Notes: a model not told the origin generated them from the letters alone. A stretch of 35,661 nt of DNA from Bacteroidales bacterium (GCA_031274555.1 JAISPZ010000024.1:1-35661), one strand, 5' to 3'; positions 16,903-27,217 are shown, counted from the first letter of the stretch. A program made the numbers and translations.

Positions 16903-17460
16903 ATGTCAAGAATTGGGAAAGCTCCTGTTACATTGCCCTCCGGCGTTACAGTGTCGGTCGCAGCTGATAATGGGGTTACAGTAAAAGGTCCGAAAGGCGA
17001 ACTTTTTCGTCAGGTGGACCCTGAAATAAAGATTAACATACAGGACGGCGTTCTAACGGTAGAGCGTCCCTCGGATGAAAAACGCCACAAGGCACTCCAC
17101 GGTTTATATCGTGCGTTGCTTTTCAATATGGTTACAGGCGTTTCGCAAGGATACACAACAGTATTGGAAATTGTTGGTGTGGGTTATAAAGCCGTAGTTA
17201 CTGGTCAAATGCTTGACCTTTCACTCGGATTTTCTCACAACCTCTTTATAGAGTTGCCGATAGAAGTAAAGGCAGAAGCAATAGCAGAAAAAGGTAAAAA
17301 TCCAATTCTTACGCTAACTTCCCACGACAAGGAATTACTTGGGATGGTAGTTGCAAAAATTCGCTCATATCGTAAGCCTGAGCCGTACAAAGGAAAAGGT
17401 ATCAGATTTAAGGGCGAAGTGCTACGCAGAAAAGCAGGTAAGTCGGCAAGTTCCAAATAG
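16903..17460 (+). CDS. rplF: 50S ribosomal protein L6
   Basis: L6 lies near the GTPase-associated centre and the sarcin-ricin loop. The 185-residue protein has two repeated folds: MSRIGKAPVTLPSGVTVSV at the N-terminus, GYTTVLEIVGVGYKAV in the middle, and the L6 signature PEPYKGKGIRFKGEVLRRK near the C-terminus. Confidence 0.99.
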   Translation: MSRIGKAPVTLPSGVTVSVAADNGVTVKGPKGELFRQVDPEIKINIQDGVLTVERPSDEKRHKALHGLYRALLFNMVTGVSQGYTTVLEIVGVGYKAVVTGQMLDLSLGFSHNLFIELPIEVKAEAIAEKGKNPILTLTSHDKELLGMVVAKIRSYRKPEPYKGKGIRFKGEVLRRKAGKSASSK

Positions 17461-17490
17461 TAGAGTTTGTAAAAGTAAATTAAAAGCAAT

Positions 17491-17838
17491 ATGGCTATTA
17501 GTAAGCAATATCGGAGAGAGCGCATTAAAATGCGTATTCGCAAGAAAGATACAGGTCTTTTGCCACGGTTAAGTGTGTTCAGAAGCAATAAAGAAATCTA
17601 TGCACAGATTATAAACGACGCTGAGGCAAAAACTCTTGTAACGGCTTCCTCCAAAGAGAAGTCGTTTGATGCCACAGGCAACAAGATTGAGAAAGCCAAG
17701 GCAGTCGGGACGTTGTTGGCAGAACGTGCAAAAGAAGCGCAGGTTTCGCAGGTGTTTTTCGACAGAAACGGTTATTTGTATCATGGACGTGTAAAGGCTT
17801 TAGCCGATGCCGCCAGAGAAGCAGGATTAATATTCTAA
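17491..17838 (+). CDS. rplR: 50S ribosomal protein L18
   Basis: L18 binds 5S rRNA with L5 and L25. The 115-residue protein has [20 protein letters not shown] in its basic N-terminal part and the C-terminal [20 protein letters not shown] followed by REAGLIF, all typical of the family. Confidence 0.99.
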   Translation: MAISKQYRRERIKMRIRKKDTGLLPRLSVFRSNKEIYAQIINDAEAKTLVTASSKEKSFDATGNKIEKAKAVGTLLAERAKEAQVSQVFFDRNGYLYHGRVKALADAAREAGLIF

Positions 17839-17851
17839 TTTCAAGGAAAGT

Positions 17852-18370
17852 ATGACAGACGCAAACGTAAAAAGGGTTAAGTCCACTGAGATCGAATTTC
17901 AAGAGAAATTGGTTCATGTAAATCGCGTAACGAAAGTTACAAAAGGTGGTCGTACATTCAGTTTCTCTGCAATTGTTGTTGTAGGCAATGGCAATGGAGT
18001 AGTTGGATATGGACTTGGTAAAGCTAAGGAAGTTCAGGCAGCCGTTCAAAAAGGGGTAGATGACGCAAAGAAAAATCTTATAAAAGTCCCTGTGCTGAAA
18101 GGCACTTTGCCACACGAACAGTATGGCAAGTATAGTGGAGCAAATGTGTTTTTGAAACCGGCTTCTCCGGGTACAGGTGTTATAGCAGGTGGTGCTATGC
18201 GTGCCGTACTCGAAAGTGTCGGCGTAAAAGACGTGCTTGCGAAATCTAAAGGATCTTCAAATCCACATTCCGTTGTGAAAGCGACTATGGATGCTCTTTT
18301 GAAGATGAAAGATCCTTATACGGTAGCGCAGTTGCGTGGTATTGAATTAAAGAAAGTTTTTAACGGATAA
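17852..18370 (+). CDS. rpsE: 30S ribosomal protein S5
   Basis: S5 contributes to decoding accuracy and the mRNA entry site. The 172-residue protein has the double-stranded RNA-binding-like N-terminal domain ([20 protein letters not shown], then [19 protein letters not shown]) and the C-terminal domain with [20 protein letters not shown]. The spectinomycin-related loop around residues 20-35 shows no deletion. An AAGGAA lies seven bases before the start, a modest Shine-Dalgarno-like match. Confidence 0.99.
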   Translation: MTDANVKRVKSTEIEFQEKLVHVNRVTKVTKGGRTFSFSAIVVVGNGNGVVGYGLGKAKEVQAAVQKGVDDAKKNLIKVPVLKGTLPHEQYGKYSGANVFLKPASPGTGVIAGGAMRAVLESVGVKDVLAKSKGSSNPHSVVKATMDALLKMKDPYTVAQLRGIELKKVFNG

Positions 18371-18381
18371 TTTTGGCAGTG

Positions 18382-18561
18382 ATGAGTAAAGTAAAAGTAA
18401 CACAGGTAAAAAGTGCTATCGACCATCCGGTGCGTCAGAAAAGAACGCTTGAAGCACTCAAGCTCGGACGAATTGGAAAATATGCCGAATTTGAAAGCAA
18501 TCCGGCTGTTGAGGGTATGATTACAAAAGTGAGCCATCTTATTAAGGTGGAAAGAAATTAA
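18382..18561 (+). CDS. rpmD: 50S ribosomal protein L30
   Basis: The 59-residue protein reads MSKVKVTQVKSAIDHPVRQK, then LGRIGKYAEFESNPAVEGM and a short C-terminal strand, the usual small L30. The ATG at 18382 was chosen; an in-frame TTG at 18373 would add only three residues. It lies between rpsE and rplO as expected. Confidence 0.97.
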   Translation: MSKVKVTQVKSAIDHPVRQKRTLEALKLGRIGKYAEFESNPAVEGMITKVSHLIKVERN

Positions 18562-18577
18562 TAACGATTATTTAGAT

Positions 18578-19468
18578 ATGAATTTATCGAATTTAACACC
18601 GGCAAGAGGGTCTGTACGCACAAACAAACGTGTTGGGCGCGGATATGGCTCAGGTAACGGAAAAACAGCAGGCAGAGGTATGAACGGCGCACGTTCACGT
18701 GCGGGTTATAGCAAAAAGAGTGGATTTGAGGGTGGTCAAATGCCACTTTACAGAAGAATACCCAAGTTTGGTTTCAAAAACCATTCCAGAGTAGAATATA
18801 GTGCCATTAATCTTGACACGCTCGAAAAACTTATAGTTGAAAAAGGCATTACCGAATTTAATCTTTCGGTTTTAGTTGAGCATGGTCTTGTTTCTTCAAA
18901 AGATCTTGTAAAAGTACTTGGTCGCGGGGAGCTTAGTGCCGCCATTAAAGTAGAAGCACACGCTTTTTCTGGCAAGGCAAAAGAAGCAATAGAGTCGAAA
19001 GGTGGTTCTGTGAGTGTGGTGGCGTTGAAAGGTACTGTTGGCAGAAATGAAGTTGTCGAGAGTGAGGTTGCCAAGAGTGAGGTTGCCAAGAGTGAAACTA
19101 TCAAGAGCAAAGTTGCCAAAAGCAAAGTTGTCGAGAGCAAAGTTGAGGTTGTCGAGAGCAAGGTTGAGGCTGTTGAGAACGAAGTTGTCGAGAGTAAAGT
19201 TGAGGCTGTCGAGAACGAAGTTGTCGAGAGCAAGGTTGAGGCTGCCGAGAGCGAAGTTGAGGTTGCCGAGAACAAAGTTGAGGTTGCTGAGAGCAAAGTT
19301 GAGGTTGCCGAGAGCGAAGTTGAGGCTGCTGAGAGCAAAGTTGAGGTTGTCGAGAGCAAAGTTGAGGCTGTCGAGAGTGAAGTTGCCGAGAGTAAAGTTG
19401 AGGCTGCCGAGAGTGAAGCTCCTGCGGACGAAACCATTGAAAATGATATAATTGAGAGTGAAAAATAA
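18578..19468 (+). CDS. rplO: 50S ribosomal protein L15 with a 140-residue acidic heptad-repeat tail
   Basis: L15 is a late assembly protein near domain II and V of 23S rRNA. Residues 1-152 are a complete, normal L15: MNLSNLTPARGSVRTNKRVG, RGYGSGNGKTAGRG, SGFEGGQMPLYRRIPKFGF and the C-terminal fold ending GGSVSVVALKG. The family usually stops near residue 148. Here residues 155-296 add a tail built from VESKVEA, VAESKVE and VENEV units, rich in Val, Glu, Lys, Ser and Ala, strongly acidic overall, with a seven-residue period that suggests a long helix or coiled coil. The end is APADETIENDIIESEK. secY starts 19 bases later. The tail is repeat DNA in frame; its function is unknown. Antisense open frames across it are by-products of the repeat. 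Confidence 0.97.
   Translation: MNLSNLTPARGSVRTNKRVGRGYGSGNGKTAGRGMNGARSRAGYSKKSGFEGGQMPLYRRIPKFGFKNHSRVEYSAINLDTLEKLIVEKGITEFNLSVLVEHGLVSSKDLVKVLGRGELSAAIKVEAHAFSGKAKEAIESKGGSVSVVALKGTVGRNEVVESEVAKSEVAKSETIKSKVAKSKVVESKVEVVESKVEAVENEVVESKVEAVENEVVESKVEAAESEVEVAENKVEVAESKVEVAESEVEAAESKVEVVESKVEAVESEVAESKVEAAESEAPADETIENDIIESEK
19040..19414 (+). repeat. 21- and 15-bp in-frame repeat array in the 3' half of rplO
   Basis: Units of the type GTTGAGGTTGCCGAGAGCAAA minus or plus single changes follow one another. Six 21-bp units in a row lie around 19256-19381. Around 19160-19255, 21-bp and 15-bp units alternate to give a 36-bp higher-order unit. The near identity of neighbouring units at silent positions points to recent expansion or homogenisation. 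All units are multiples of three. Confidence 0.92.
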
Positions 19469-19487
19469 TCTTTTAATAAGCTGATGT

Positions 19488-20834
19488 ATGAAACGATTTT
19501 TTGAAACAATACAAAATATTTTCAAGATTGAGGAGTTGCGCAAGCGAATTCTTTACACACTTGGTATAATCGTCATATATCGTGTCGGCTCTTTTATTGT
19601 GTTGCCGGGTATAGACCCCTCGCAACTTGGCGCGTTGCAAAGTCAGGCAAGTGACGGGCTTCTTGGTCTTCTTAATATGTTTTCGGGCGGTGCTTTTTCT
19701 AATGCATCTATCTTCGCTCTTGGTATTATGCCGTATATTTCGGCTTCTATCATCATTCAACTTTTGGGAATGGCTATTCCATATTTCCAAAAGATGCAAA
19801 AAGAGGGCGAGAGTGGTCGTAGAAAAATGAACCAGATAACACGAATACTTACGATTGCCGTTACTGCTTTGCAAGCACCTGCATACTTGTCGAACGTTAT
19901 GTCGCAGTTGCCGTCAGAGGCTTTTGTTCCGTTTAACGGTGAAGCACCCGGCATATTTTTCTGGGTCACATCTACAATTTTACTTACGGCGGGAACGCTG
20001 TTTGTTATGTGGCTCGGCGAACGTATTACGGATAACGGTATAGGAAACGGTATTTCGCTTATCATTATGGTAGGTATCATTGCTCGCTTGCCGTTTGCTC
20101 TTTTTGGTGAATTTGTTTCGCGTTTGGAGCAACAGGGTGGCGGACTTGTAGTGTTTGTGCTTGAACTTGTGGTGCTGATTGTCGTAATTCTGCTGTGTAT
20201 CCTGCTCGTTCAAGGGACTCGAAGGATACCTGTTCAGTACGCAAAGCGTGTTGTCGGCAACAAGCAGTATGGCGGTGTCCGTCAGTATTTGCCTATAAAG
20301 GTAAATTCGGCGGGTGTTATGCCGATTATCTTTGCGCAGGCACTTATGTTTATTCCTATAACTATTGCGGGCTTTGCTTCGCCTGAATCTGTTGGTAGCG
20401 GCTTTTGGCGAACATTAATGGACTTTAACAGTTTTTGGTATAATCTTATTTTTGCTCTATTGATTATGGCTTTTACGTATTTTTACACTGCCATAACCAT
20501 GAATTCACAGCAAATATCAGATGATTTAAAGAAAAATGGCGGTTTTATTCCGGGTGTCAAACCCGGCAAAAAGACAGCCGAATTTATAGACGAAGTTATT
20601 TCGCGTATCACGTTGCCCGGCTCAATATTTCTGGCATTTGTCGCTGTTCTTCCTGCTATTGTGCGCCTGTTTGGTGTAAGTACACAGTTCGCACAGTTCT
20701 ATGGCGGTACGTCATTGCTGATTTTGGTGGGCGTTGTTTTAGATACATTGCAACAGGTAGAAAGTCACTTGCTTATGCGCCATTACGACGGTTTGACAAA
20801 ATCGGGACGTATCAAGGGCAGGAGCAGTATGTAG
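19488..20834 (+). CDS. secY: protein translocase subunit SecY
   Basis: SecY is the channel of the SecYEG translocon in the inner membrane. The 448-residue protein has ten predicted membrane segments; recognisable parts are ILYTLGIIVIYRVGSFIVLP near the start, MFSGGAFSNASIFALGIMPY (plug and TM2 region), the loop GTRRIPVQYAKRVVGNKQYG and LKKNGGFIPGVKPGKKTAEF in the large C5 loop. It is within the ribosomal cluster, between rplO and map, its usual position. Its stop codon overlaps a Shine-Dalgarno-like AGGAGG for map. Confidence 0.99.
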   Translation: MKRFFETIQNIFKIEELRKRILYTLGIIVIYRVGSFIVLPGIDPSQLGALQSQASDGLLGLLNMFSGGAFSNASIFALGIMPYISASIIIQLLGMAIPYFQKMQKEGESGRRKMNQITRILTIAVTALQAPAYLSNVMSQLPSEAFVPFNGEAPGIFFWVTSTILLTAGTLFVMWLGERITDNGIGNGISLIIMVGIIARLPFALFGEFVSRLEQQGGGLVVFVLELVVLIVVILLCILLVQGTRRIPVQYAKRVVGNKQYGGVRQYLPIKVNSAGVMPIIFAQALMFIPITIAGFASPESVGSGFWRTLMDFNSFWYNLIFALLIMAFTYFYTAITMNSQQISDDLKKNGGFIPGVKPGKKTAEFIDEVISRITLPGSIFLAFVAVLPAIVRLFGVSTQFAQFYGGTSLLILVGVVLDTLQQVESHLLMRHYDGLTKSGRIKGRSSM

Positions 20835-20838
20835 GAGG
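20833..20838 (+). promoter_or_regulatory. Shine-Dalgarno AGGAGG deciding the map start
   Basis: AGGAGG overlaps the secY stop codon and ends eight bases before the TTG at 20847. Genes around it lack such a sequence, as usual for Bacteroidota. It supports TTG as the start codon, since no ATG is available nearby in that frame and the resulting N-terminus fits the family. Confidence 0.65.
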
Positions 20839-20846
20839 TTATAGAC

Positions 20847-21629
20847 TTGATTAGGATATATTCAGCGGAAGAAATTGAGCTGATAAGAGAAAGTTCATTA
20901 CTTGTAGGAAAAACGCTTGCAGAGGTAGCGAAGCATATTGGTGTCGGGGTTAAGACAATTACCCTTGACAATGTAGCAGAGGAGTACATTCATTCCGTTG
21001 GTGCAACGCCCGGTTTTAAAGGATATGAAGGGTTTCCATACGCATTATGTATTTCGATTAACGAAGTTGTTGTGCATGGATTTCCCTCCGACTACGAATT
21101 AAAAGAGGGTGATATTGTTTCGATTGATTGTGGCGTGTATAAAAATGGTTTTCATGGTGACTCTGCCTATACATTTGCGATAGGGGAAGTTGGTGAAGAA
21201 AAAAGAAAACTTATGCAGACTACTAAGGAAGCGTTATACAAAGGGATAGAGCAGGCGAGAGAGGGCAATCGTGTAGGTGATATTAGTTATGCAGTACAAA
21301 GTTACTGTGAAGCGCAAGGTTACGGAGTGGTGCGGGAGTTGGTCGGTCATGGGGTAGGGGCACATCTTCACGAAAAGCCGGATGTTCCAAATTTTGGTCG
21401 TCAGGGTTCGGGGAAACGGTTGCGGGCAGGAATGGTAATCGCAATTGAGCCTATGATAACAATGGGGACTCACAGGGTAAGATGGGCAAAAGACGGTTGG
21501 GGAGTATTTACGCAGGACAGTTTACCTGCGGCGCACTACGAGCACGATGTGGTTATAGGAAAGAACGGTGCGGATATTCTATCAAGTTTCGATGAAATAG
21601 AGAAAGTACTTGCTGCGAAAGCAGTTTAA
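20847..21629 (+). CDS. map: methionine aminopeptidase, type I
   Basis: Removes the initiator methionine from new proteins. The 260-residue protein shows the pita-bread metal ligands: the Asp of SIDCGVYKNGFHGDSAYTF (two aspartates), the His of GHGVGAHLHEKPDVPNFG, the Glu of AIEPMITMG and the late Glu of YEHDVVI. No N-terminal extension is present, so it is the simple type Ia form. Translation appears to start at TTG (MIRIYSAEEIELIRESS), helped by AGGAGG at 20833. Its place between secY and infA is conserved. Confidence 0.97.
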   Translation: MIRIYSAEEIELIRESSLLVGKTLAEVAKHIGVGVKTITLDNVAEEYIHSVGATPGFKGYEGFPYALCISINEVVVHGFPSDYELKEGDIVSIDCGVYKNGFHGDSAYTFAIGEVGEEKRKLMQTTKEALYKGIEQAREGNRVGDISYAVQSYCEAQGYGVVRELVGHGVGAHLHEKPDVPNFGRQGSGKRLRAGMVIAIEPMITMGTHRVRWAKDGWGVFTQDSLPAAHYEHDVVIGKNGADILSSFDEIEKVLAAKAV

Positions 21630-21648
21630 AAAAATATAATAGTAATAA

Positions 21649-21867
21649 ATGGCAAAACAATCATCCATACAACAAGACGGTGTCGTGATAGAATCACTTG
21701 GAAACACTATGTTTCGAGTAGAGTTACAGAACGGTCATCAGGTAATTGCTCATATTTCCGGCAAAATGCGAATGCACTACATAAAAATTTTGCCAGGGGA
21801 TAAAGTAAGTTTGGAGATGTCGCCTTACGACCTGACTAAGGCTCGTATAACGTTCAGACATAAATAG
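21649..21867 (+). CDS. infA: translation initiation factor IF-1
   Basis: IF-1 occupies the A site during initiation. The 72-residue S1/OB-fold protein has [39 protein letters not shown] and [15 protein letters not shown], all standard. It is normally followed by rpmJ, but here a lipoprotein gene begins five bases after its stop codon. Confidence 0.99.
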   Translation: MAKQSSIQQDGVVIESLGNTMFRVELQNGHQVIAHISGKMRMHYIKILPGDKVSLEMSPYDLTKARITFRHK

Positions 21868-21872
21868 AAAAA

Positions 21873-22520
21873 ATGCGGCGCAGTTTGTTGCTTATTTTGG
21901 TATCACTATTTGCCTTTTATGGCTGTGTGGTGGAGCCGTCTTGCTTTGAAGATGCTGCGCAATCGGAAGTTTGGTATGCCAGGAATACGCTTGATTACGC
22001 TGTGATGGTGCAATGTTTTTATACTCCGTTAGATACAACATCGGATACGTTATGGTGCGAAAGAGAACCTGTTGCTTGGTCGGAGCCGATAAATATAAAT
22101 CCGAATGAACGAAAAATGATAATGGATTATGTTCAGCCCGTTTATATAAAGGTTTACCGTAGTGTGGATACATCATTGCTGTTGGAAACGCGTGATTTGA
22201 GAACTTGGCTTATGGATAAGGCATCAAATGGTGCGATATTACATTCCACATCCGATGACAGTGAACTTGGAGAATTGGGGAGTAATTTGCCAAGTAAATC
22301 TCCCTGTATTTATGAGGAAGCGTATTATATGGAAAATTCCCGATATTTGCTTGAGAACGTTCCTTGGGATGTTTATCCGATATGGTTTGATAAATACGGT
22401 TGTGCAGAAAGAGATGAAAGTTATTGGGAGGGACGAAAGACAGATTACGAGTACACAGCGAACGGATATGCGATTGTGCAGTGTATCACGTTTGACAAAA
22501 ACAAAGCACCGTTTAATTGA
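21873..22520 (+). CDS. putative lipoprotein inserted between infA and rpmJ
   Basis: The 215-residue protein begins MRRSLLLILVSLFAFYGC, a signal peptide with a plausible but weak lipobox (AFYGC, Cys18), so it may be lipid-anchored in the cell envelope. The rest is acidic and tyrosine/tryptophan-rich, with segments such as EREPVAWSEPININPNERK, which suggests an extracytoplasmic beta-rich domain. I do not recognise a family. It starts five bases after infA and ends 32 bases before rpmJ, so it must be transcribed with the ribosomal genes. An envelope protein at this site is unexpected; codon use does not look obviously foreign. Its role is unknown. Confidence 0.8.
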   Translation: MRRSLLLILVSLFAFYGCVVEPSCFEDAAQSEVWYARNTLDYAVMVQCFYTPLDTTSDTLWCEREPVAWSEPININPNERKMIMDYVQPVYIKVYRSVDTSLLLETRDLRTWLMDKASNGAILHSTSDDSELGELGSNLPSKSPCIYEEAYYMENSRYLLENVPWDVYPIWFDKYGCAERDESYWEGRKTDYEYTANGYAIVQCITFDKNKAPFN

Positions 22521-22552
22521 AATAATAAAGTAAACAATATAGAATATATAGT

Positions 22553-22669
22553 ATGAAAGTAAGACCATCAGTGAAGAAACGCTCGCCCGAATGTAAGATT
22601 GTTCGGAGGAATGGGCGCATTTATGTAATTAACAAGAAAAATCCCAAGTTTAAACAAAGACAAGGATAA
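22553..22669 (+). CDS. rpmJ: 50S ribosomal protein L36 (zinc-free type)
   Basis: The 38-residue reading frame encodes [20 protein letters not shown] and then [18 protein letters not shown]. Only one cysteine remains of the CxxC...C...H zinc site, so it is the zinc-independent form common in Bacteroides. It lies 15 bases before rpsM, its usual neighbour. Confidence 0.97.
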   Translation: MKVRPSVKKRSPECKIVRRNGRIYVINKKNPKFKQRQG

Positions 22670-22684
22670 TAAAAAGTATTTAAT

Positions 22685-23065
22685 ATGGCACGTATTGCTG
22701 GTATCGACTTACCTAAAAACAAAAGAGGCGAAATAGGCCTTACCTATATCTTCGGAATAGGTCGGAGTACTTCTCGTAAAATTCTTTCCGAAGCAGGGAT
22801 CGACTTTGACAAAAAAGTACAGGAATGGAATGATGAAGACTTGAATAAAATCCGTACTATTATTGGCGACAAACTCAAAGTAGAGGGTGCGCTCCGTTCG
22901 GAAGTACAGATGAATATAAAACGTCTTATAGATGTTGGTTGCTATCGCGGTATTCGCCATCGTCTTGGTCTTCCGTTGCGCGGTCAGAGCACAAAGAACA
23001 ACGCTCGTACACGTAAAGGAAAGAAAAAGACAGTCGCCAACAAGAAAAAAGCACCTAAAGGCTAA
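22685..23065 (+). CDS. rpsM: 30S ribosomal protein S13
   Basis: S13 forms bridges B1a and B1b and touches P-site tRNA. The 126-residue protein starts [20 protein letters not shown] and has [14 protein letters not shown] (helix-two-turn-helix) and the C-terminal [20 protein letters not shown] followed by a lysine-rich tail. It opens the alpha block. Confidence 0.99.
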   Translation: MARIAGIDLPKNKRGEIGLTYIFGIGRSTSRKILSEAGIDFDKKVQEWNDEDLNKIRTIIGDKLKVEGALRSEVQMNIKRLIDVGCYRGIRHRLGLPLRGQSTKNNARTRKGKKKTVANKKKAPKG

Positions 23066-23090
23066 GAATTAAACACAAATATTATTTAAA

Positions 23091-23486
23091 ATGGCAAAAA
23101 CAGCTAAACAAGCCAAAGCAAAGAAGAAAATCGTCAAGATTGACCATTCGGGCAAGGCATTTATATTTGCTTCCTTTAACAACGTAATTATCTCAATGAC
23201 AAACACAAGCGGTCAGGTTATTTCTTGGTCGTCTGCGGGAAAAATGGGATTTAAAGGGTCCAAAAAGAATACTCCTTATGCTGCTCAAATGGCAGCAGGG
23301 GACTGCGCAAAAGTTGCATACGACCTCGGTTTACGCAAAGTAAAAGCATACGTCAAAGGTCCCGGTTCAGGAAGAGAATCGGCAATTCGTACAATAAGTA
23401 CGGCAGGTATAGAGGTAATGGAGATAGTAGATATTACTCCACTGCCACACAACGGTTGTCGTCCGCCTAAAAGACGCAGAATTTAA
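23091..23486 (+). CDS. rpsK: 30S ribosomal protein S11
   Basis: S11 forms the platform with S6 and S18 near the E site. The 131-residue protein has [40 protein letters not shown] and the C-terminal [19 protein letters not shown], all conserved. Confidence 0.99.
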   Translation: MAKTAKQAKAKKKIVKIDHSGKAFIFASFNNVIISMTNTSGQVISWSSAGKMGFKGSKKNTPYAAQMAAGDCAKVAYDLGLRKVKAYVKGPGSGRESAIRTISTAGIEVMEIVDITPLPHNGCRPPKRRRI

Positions 23487-23513
23487 TTAATCAATATCAA
23501 ATTTTCATAGAAA

Positions 23514-24116
23514 ATGGCAAGATACACAGGTCCTACCTCCAAGATTGCAAGAAAGTTTCGGGAACCGATTTTTGGTCCTGACAAGGCATTAGAGAGAAAA
23601 AATTACGCACCCGGAATGCACGGTCAAAACAGACGGCGCAAAGATTCTGAATATGGGATGCAACTTTTGGAAAAGCAAAAGGCAAAATACACTTATGGTA
23701 TTCTTGAAAAGCAATTTCGCAAGATTTTTGCTCAAGCTGCCCGCAAGAGCGGTATTACCGGCGAAGTATTGCTTCAGCTTATAGAATCGCGTTTGGACAA
23801 CACCGTATATCGTCTTGGTATTGCTCCAACACGTGCTGCTGCCCGCCAACTTGTGGGACATCGCCATATCACCGTTAATGGTGCTGTGGTTAATATCCCG
23901 TCATATCAATTACGTACCGGCGACATAGTTTCAGTGAGAGAAAAATCTAAATCCCTTGAAGTTATACAAAATTCAGTTCAGGGTCGGGGAATGGTACATA
24001 ATTGGCTTGAGTGGGACGAAAAGCAACTTGCGGGAAAATTTCTCTCGTATCCAGAACGCGAGAATATCCCCGAAACAATAAAAGAACAACTTATAGTCGA
24101 ATTGTACTCTAAGTAA
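23514..24116 (+). CDS. rpsD: 30S ribosomal protein S4
   Basis: S4 is a primary assembly protein and an accuracy factor at the mRNA entry. The 200-residue protein starts [20 protein letters not shown] without the N-terminal zinc-binding cysteines and carries the S4 RNA-binding domain ([20 protein letters not shown], then [12 protein letters not shown]). With S14 and L36 this makes three zinc-free versions in one cluster. Confidence 0.99.
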   Translation: MARYTGPTSKIARKFREPIFGPDKALERKNYAPGMHGQNRRRKDSEYGMQLLEKQKAKYTYGILEKQFRKIFAQAARKSGITGEVLLQLIESRLDNTVYRLGIAPTRAAARQLVGHRHITVNGAVVNIPSYQLRTGDIVSVREKSKSLEVIQNSVQGRGMVHNWLEWDEKQLAGKFLSYPERENIPETIKEQLIVELYSK

Positions 24117-24152
24117 TAAATAATCAATGATAAACAATAAATAAGAAATAGA

Positions 24153-25148
24153 ATGGCAATATTATCTTTTCAAAAACCGGACAAAGTAAATATGATTATC
24201 AAGGACGCCACAGAAGGTGTCTTTGAAATGCGCCCTTTGGAACCGGGCTACGGAATGACAATCGGCAATTCATTGCGGAGAGTACTTCTCTCTTCGCTCG
24301 AAGGATATGCCATTACTTCTGTTCGTATTGAAGGTGTAAATCACGAATTTGCGACTGTAAAAGGCGTTGTAGAGGATGTTACAAACATCATTCTCAATCT
24401 TAAACGCATCCGTTTTAAGCAGCAGATAGAAGGGTTGGACAGCGAAAATGCACACATAGTAATAACAAATCAGGATTCGTTTAAGTCAGGAAATATTAAC
24501 AATTTTCTAAATGGATTTCAAGTTTTAAATCCTGACTTGGAAATCTGTCATTTGGAAAAAAATGTACGTCTTGTAATGGACATACAGATACGGAAACAGA
24601 GAGGTTACGTGTCGGCAGAGGAAAACAGAGAAGATGATGCGCCGATAGGTACAATCTTTATGGATTCCATCCACACTCCTATCGTGAATGTGAAGTATGA
24701 AGTAGAAAAGTATAGAGTAGAGCAGAAGACTGACTACGATAAACTTGTTCTTACAATCACTACAGACGGCTCTATCTCACCAGAGAACGCCGTAAGAGAA
24801 GCTGCTCACATTCTTATGCTACACCTTGCCTTATTTTCCAGCGAGGGAATAGAAGTAGAGATGGAGTTCAACAATAGCAGCAAAATAGTTTATGGCGAGG
24901 AAGATTTGCAGATGAGGCAGCTTCTAAAATCACGCCTCTATGACATGGAACTTTCCGTTCGTGCAGTTAATTGTCTTAAATCAGCCGATATAGAAACGTT
25001 GGGGGAACTCGTTTCCCGCACTAAGTCGGATTTGCTCAAATTCCGCAATTTTGGTAAAAAATCGCTTGTGGAACTCGAAAAATTAGTCAAGGATAAAAAT
25101 CTTGATTTTGGAATGGACGTTTCGCATTATAAACTAGATAAAGAATAA
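24153..25148 (+). CDS. rpoA: DNA-directed RNA polymerase subunit alpha
   Basis: The alpha dimer scaffolds RNA polymerase assembly. The 331-residue protein has the N-terminal dimerisation domain ([20 protein letters not shown] near 29-48, GAITSVR-like [14 protein letters not shown]) and the C-terminal DNA- and activator-binding domain (about 255-331) with [20 protein letters not shown] and [15 protein letters not shown]. It lies between rpsD and rplQ as usual. Confidence 0.99.
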   Translation: MAILSFQKPDKVNMIIKDATEGVFEMRPLEPGYGMTIGNSLRRVLLSSLEGYAITSVRIEGVNHEFATVKGVVEDVTNIILNLKRIRFKQQIEGLDSENAHIVITNQDSFKSGNINNFLNGFQVLNPDLEICHLEKNVRLVMDIQIRKQRGYVSAEENREDDAPIGTIFMDSIHTPIVNVKYEVEKYRVEQKTDYDKLVLTITTDGSISPENAVREAAHILMLHLALFSSEGIEVEMEFNNSSKIVYGEEDLQMRQLLKSRLYDMELSVRAVNCLKSADIETLGELVSRTKSDLLKFRNFGKKSLVELEKLVKDKNLDFGMDVSHYKLDKE

Positions 25149-25154
25149 GATACG

Positions 25155-25805
25155 ATGAGACACGGGAAAAAATTCAACAAATTAAGCAGAACGCACGCAC
25201 ACCGTCGCCAGATGTTGTCAAATATGGCATCTTCTTTAATTCTGCATAAGAAAATCAATACAACTCTCGCTAAAGCGAAAGCTCTTAGAGTCTATGTAGA
25301 GCCACTTTTGACAAAATCCAAAGATGATACTACCGCTTCGCGTAGAGTAGTTTTCAGCTATCTTACAGATAAAAATGCTGTAACGGAGCTTTTTCGTGAG
25401 GTTGCTCCGAAGATAGCAAATCGTCCGGGCGGCTATACGAGAATTCTTAAAACAGGTTACCGTTTGGGCGACAATGCTGAAATGGCTTTGATAGAGCTTG
25501 TTGATTACAACGAAGGTATGCTTTCAGAAAGCAAGACAAAGGCGAAAACACGTCGTTCGAGGTCGGGAAGGAAAACGTCTGACGTTGCTACGGCGACAGC
25601 CCATGCGGAAGCGGCGGCAGCCCCTGTTGAAGCGGCAGCCCCTGTTGAAGTGGCGGCAGCCCCTGTCGAAGCGACAGCTCCTGTTGAAACGGTGGAAGCT
25701 CCTGTTGAAGCGGCAGCCCCTGTTGAAACGGCGGAAGCTCCTGCGGTCGAGAAAGAACAGCCCGAAGCTATTTCTGATGCTGAAATAGTTGAAGAAACAA
25801 AATAA
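25155..25805 (+). CDS. rplQ: 50S ribosomal protein L17 with APVE-repeat tail
   Basis: L17 sits near the tunnel exit on the outer surface of the large subunit. Residues 1-125 form the normal fold: [40 protein letters not shown] and the end [18 protein letters not shown] basic linker ([14 protein letters not shown]) is followed by a tail at about 150-200 of [12 protein letters not shown] and APVETV units, then an acidic end. Bacteroidota L17 proteins often have a modest C-terminal extension; this one is longer and clearly repetitive. It is the last gene of the cluster, just before a strong terminator. Confidence 0.97.
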   Translation: MRHGKKFNKLSRTHAHRRQMLSNMASSLILHKKINTTLAKAKALRVYVEPLLTKSKDDTTASRRVVFSYLTDKNAVTELFREVAPKIANRPGGYTRILKTGYRLGDNAEMALIELVDYNEGMLSESKTKAKTRRSRSGRKTSDVATATAHAEAAAAPVEAAAPVEVAAAPVEATAPVETVEAPVEAAAPVETAEAPAVEKEQPEAISDAEIVEETK

Positions 25806-25810
25806 AATTC

Positions 25811-25845
25811 AAGGGGTTTCCTGACAATCAGCGAAGCCCCTTTTT
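25811..25845 (+). terminator. Rho-independent terminator of the ribosomal cluster
   Basis: AAGGGGTTTC (25811-25820) pairs with GAAGCCCCTT (25833-25842), with one G-T pair, and inside it CTGA pairs with TCAG around a CAA loop with a single bulged C. A run of five T follows from 25841. It begins five bases after the rplQ stop codon. Confidence 0.93.
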
Positions 25846-25851
25846 GTATAA

Positions 25852-27183
<1,332 letters not shown>

Positions 27184-27208
27184 TAGTCGGCGACTTATAA
27201 AAAATTGC

Positions 27209-27216
27209 TATATTTG
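27209..27216 (+). promoter_or_regulatory. possible -7 element for the porin gene
   Basis: TATATTTG fits TAnnTTTG exactly. Transcription would start near 27222, within the left arm of the eno terminator, so RNA from this promoter could not form the full hairpin and would escape termination. No TTTG is present at the expected -33 position, so the call is weak. Confidence 0.35.
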
Positions 27217-27217
27217 G

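Noticed and set aside
18748-19509. Long minus-strand open frames (up to 253 codons) opposite rplO
   Set aside because: They exist because the VESKVEA-type repeat lacks stops in several frames; their products are simple Ser/Thr/Leu repeats and the plus strand clearly encodes L15.
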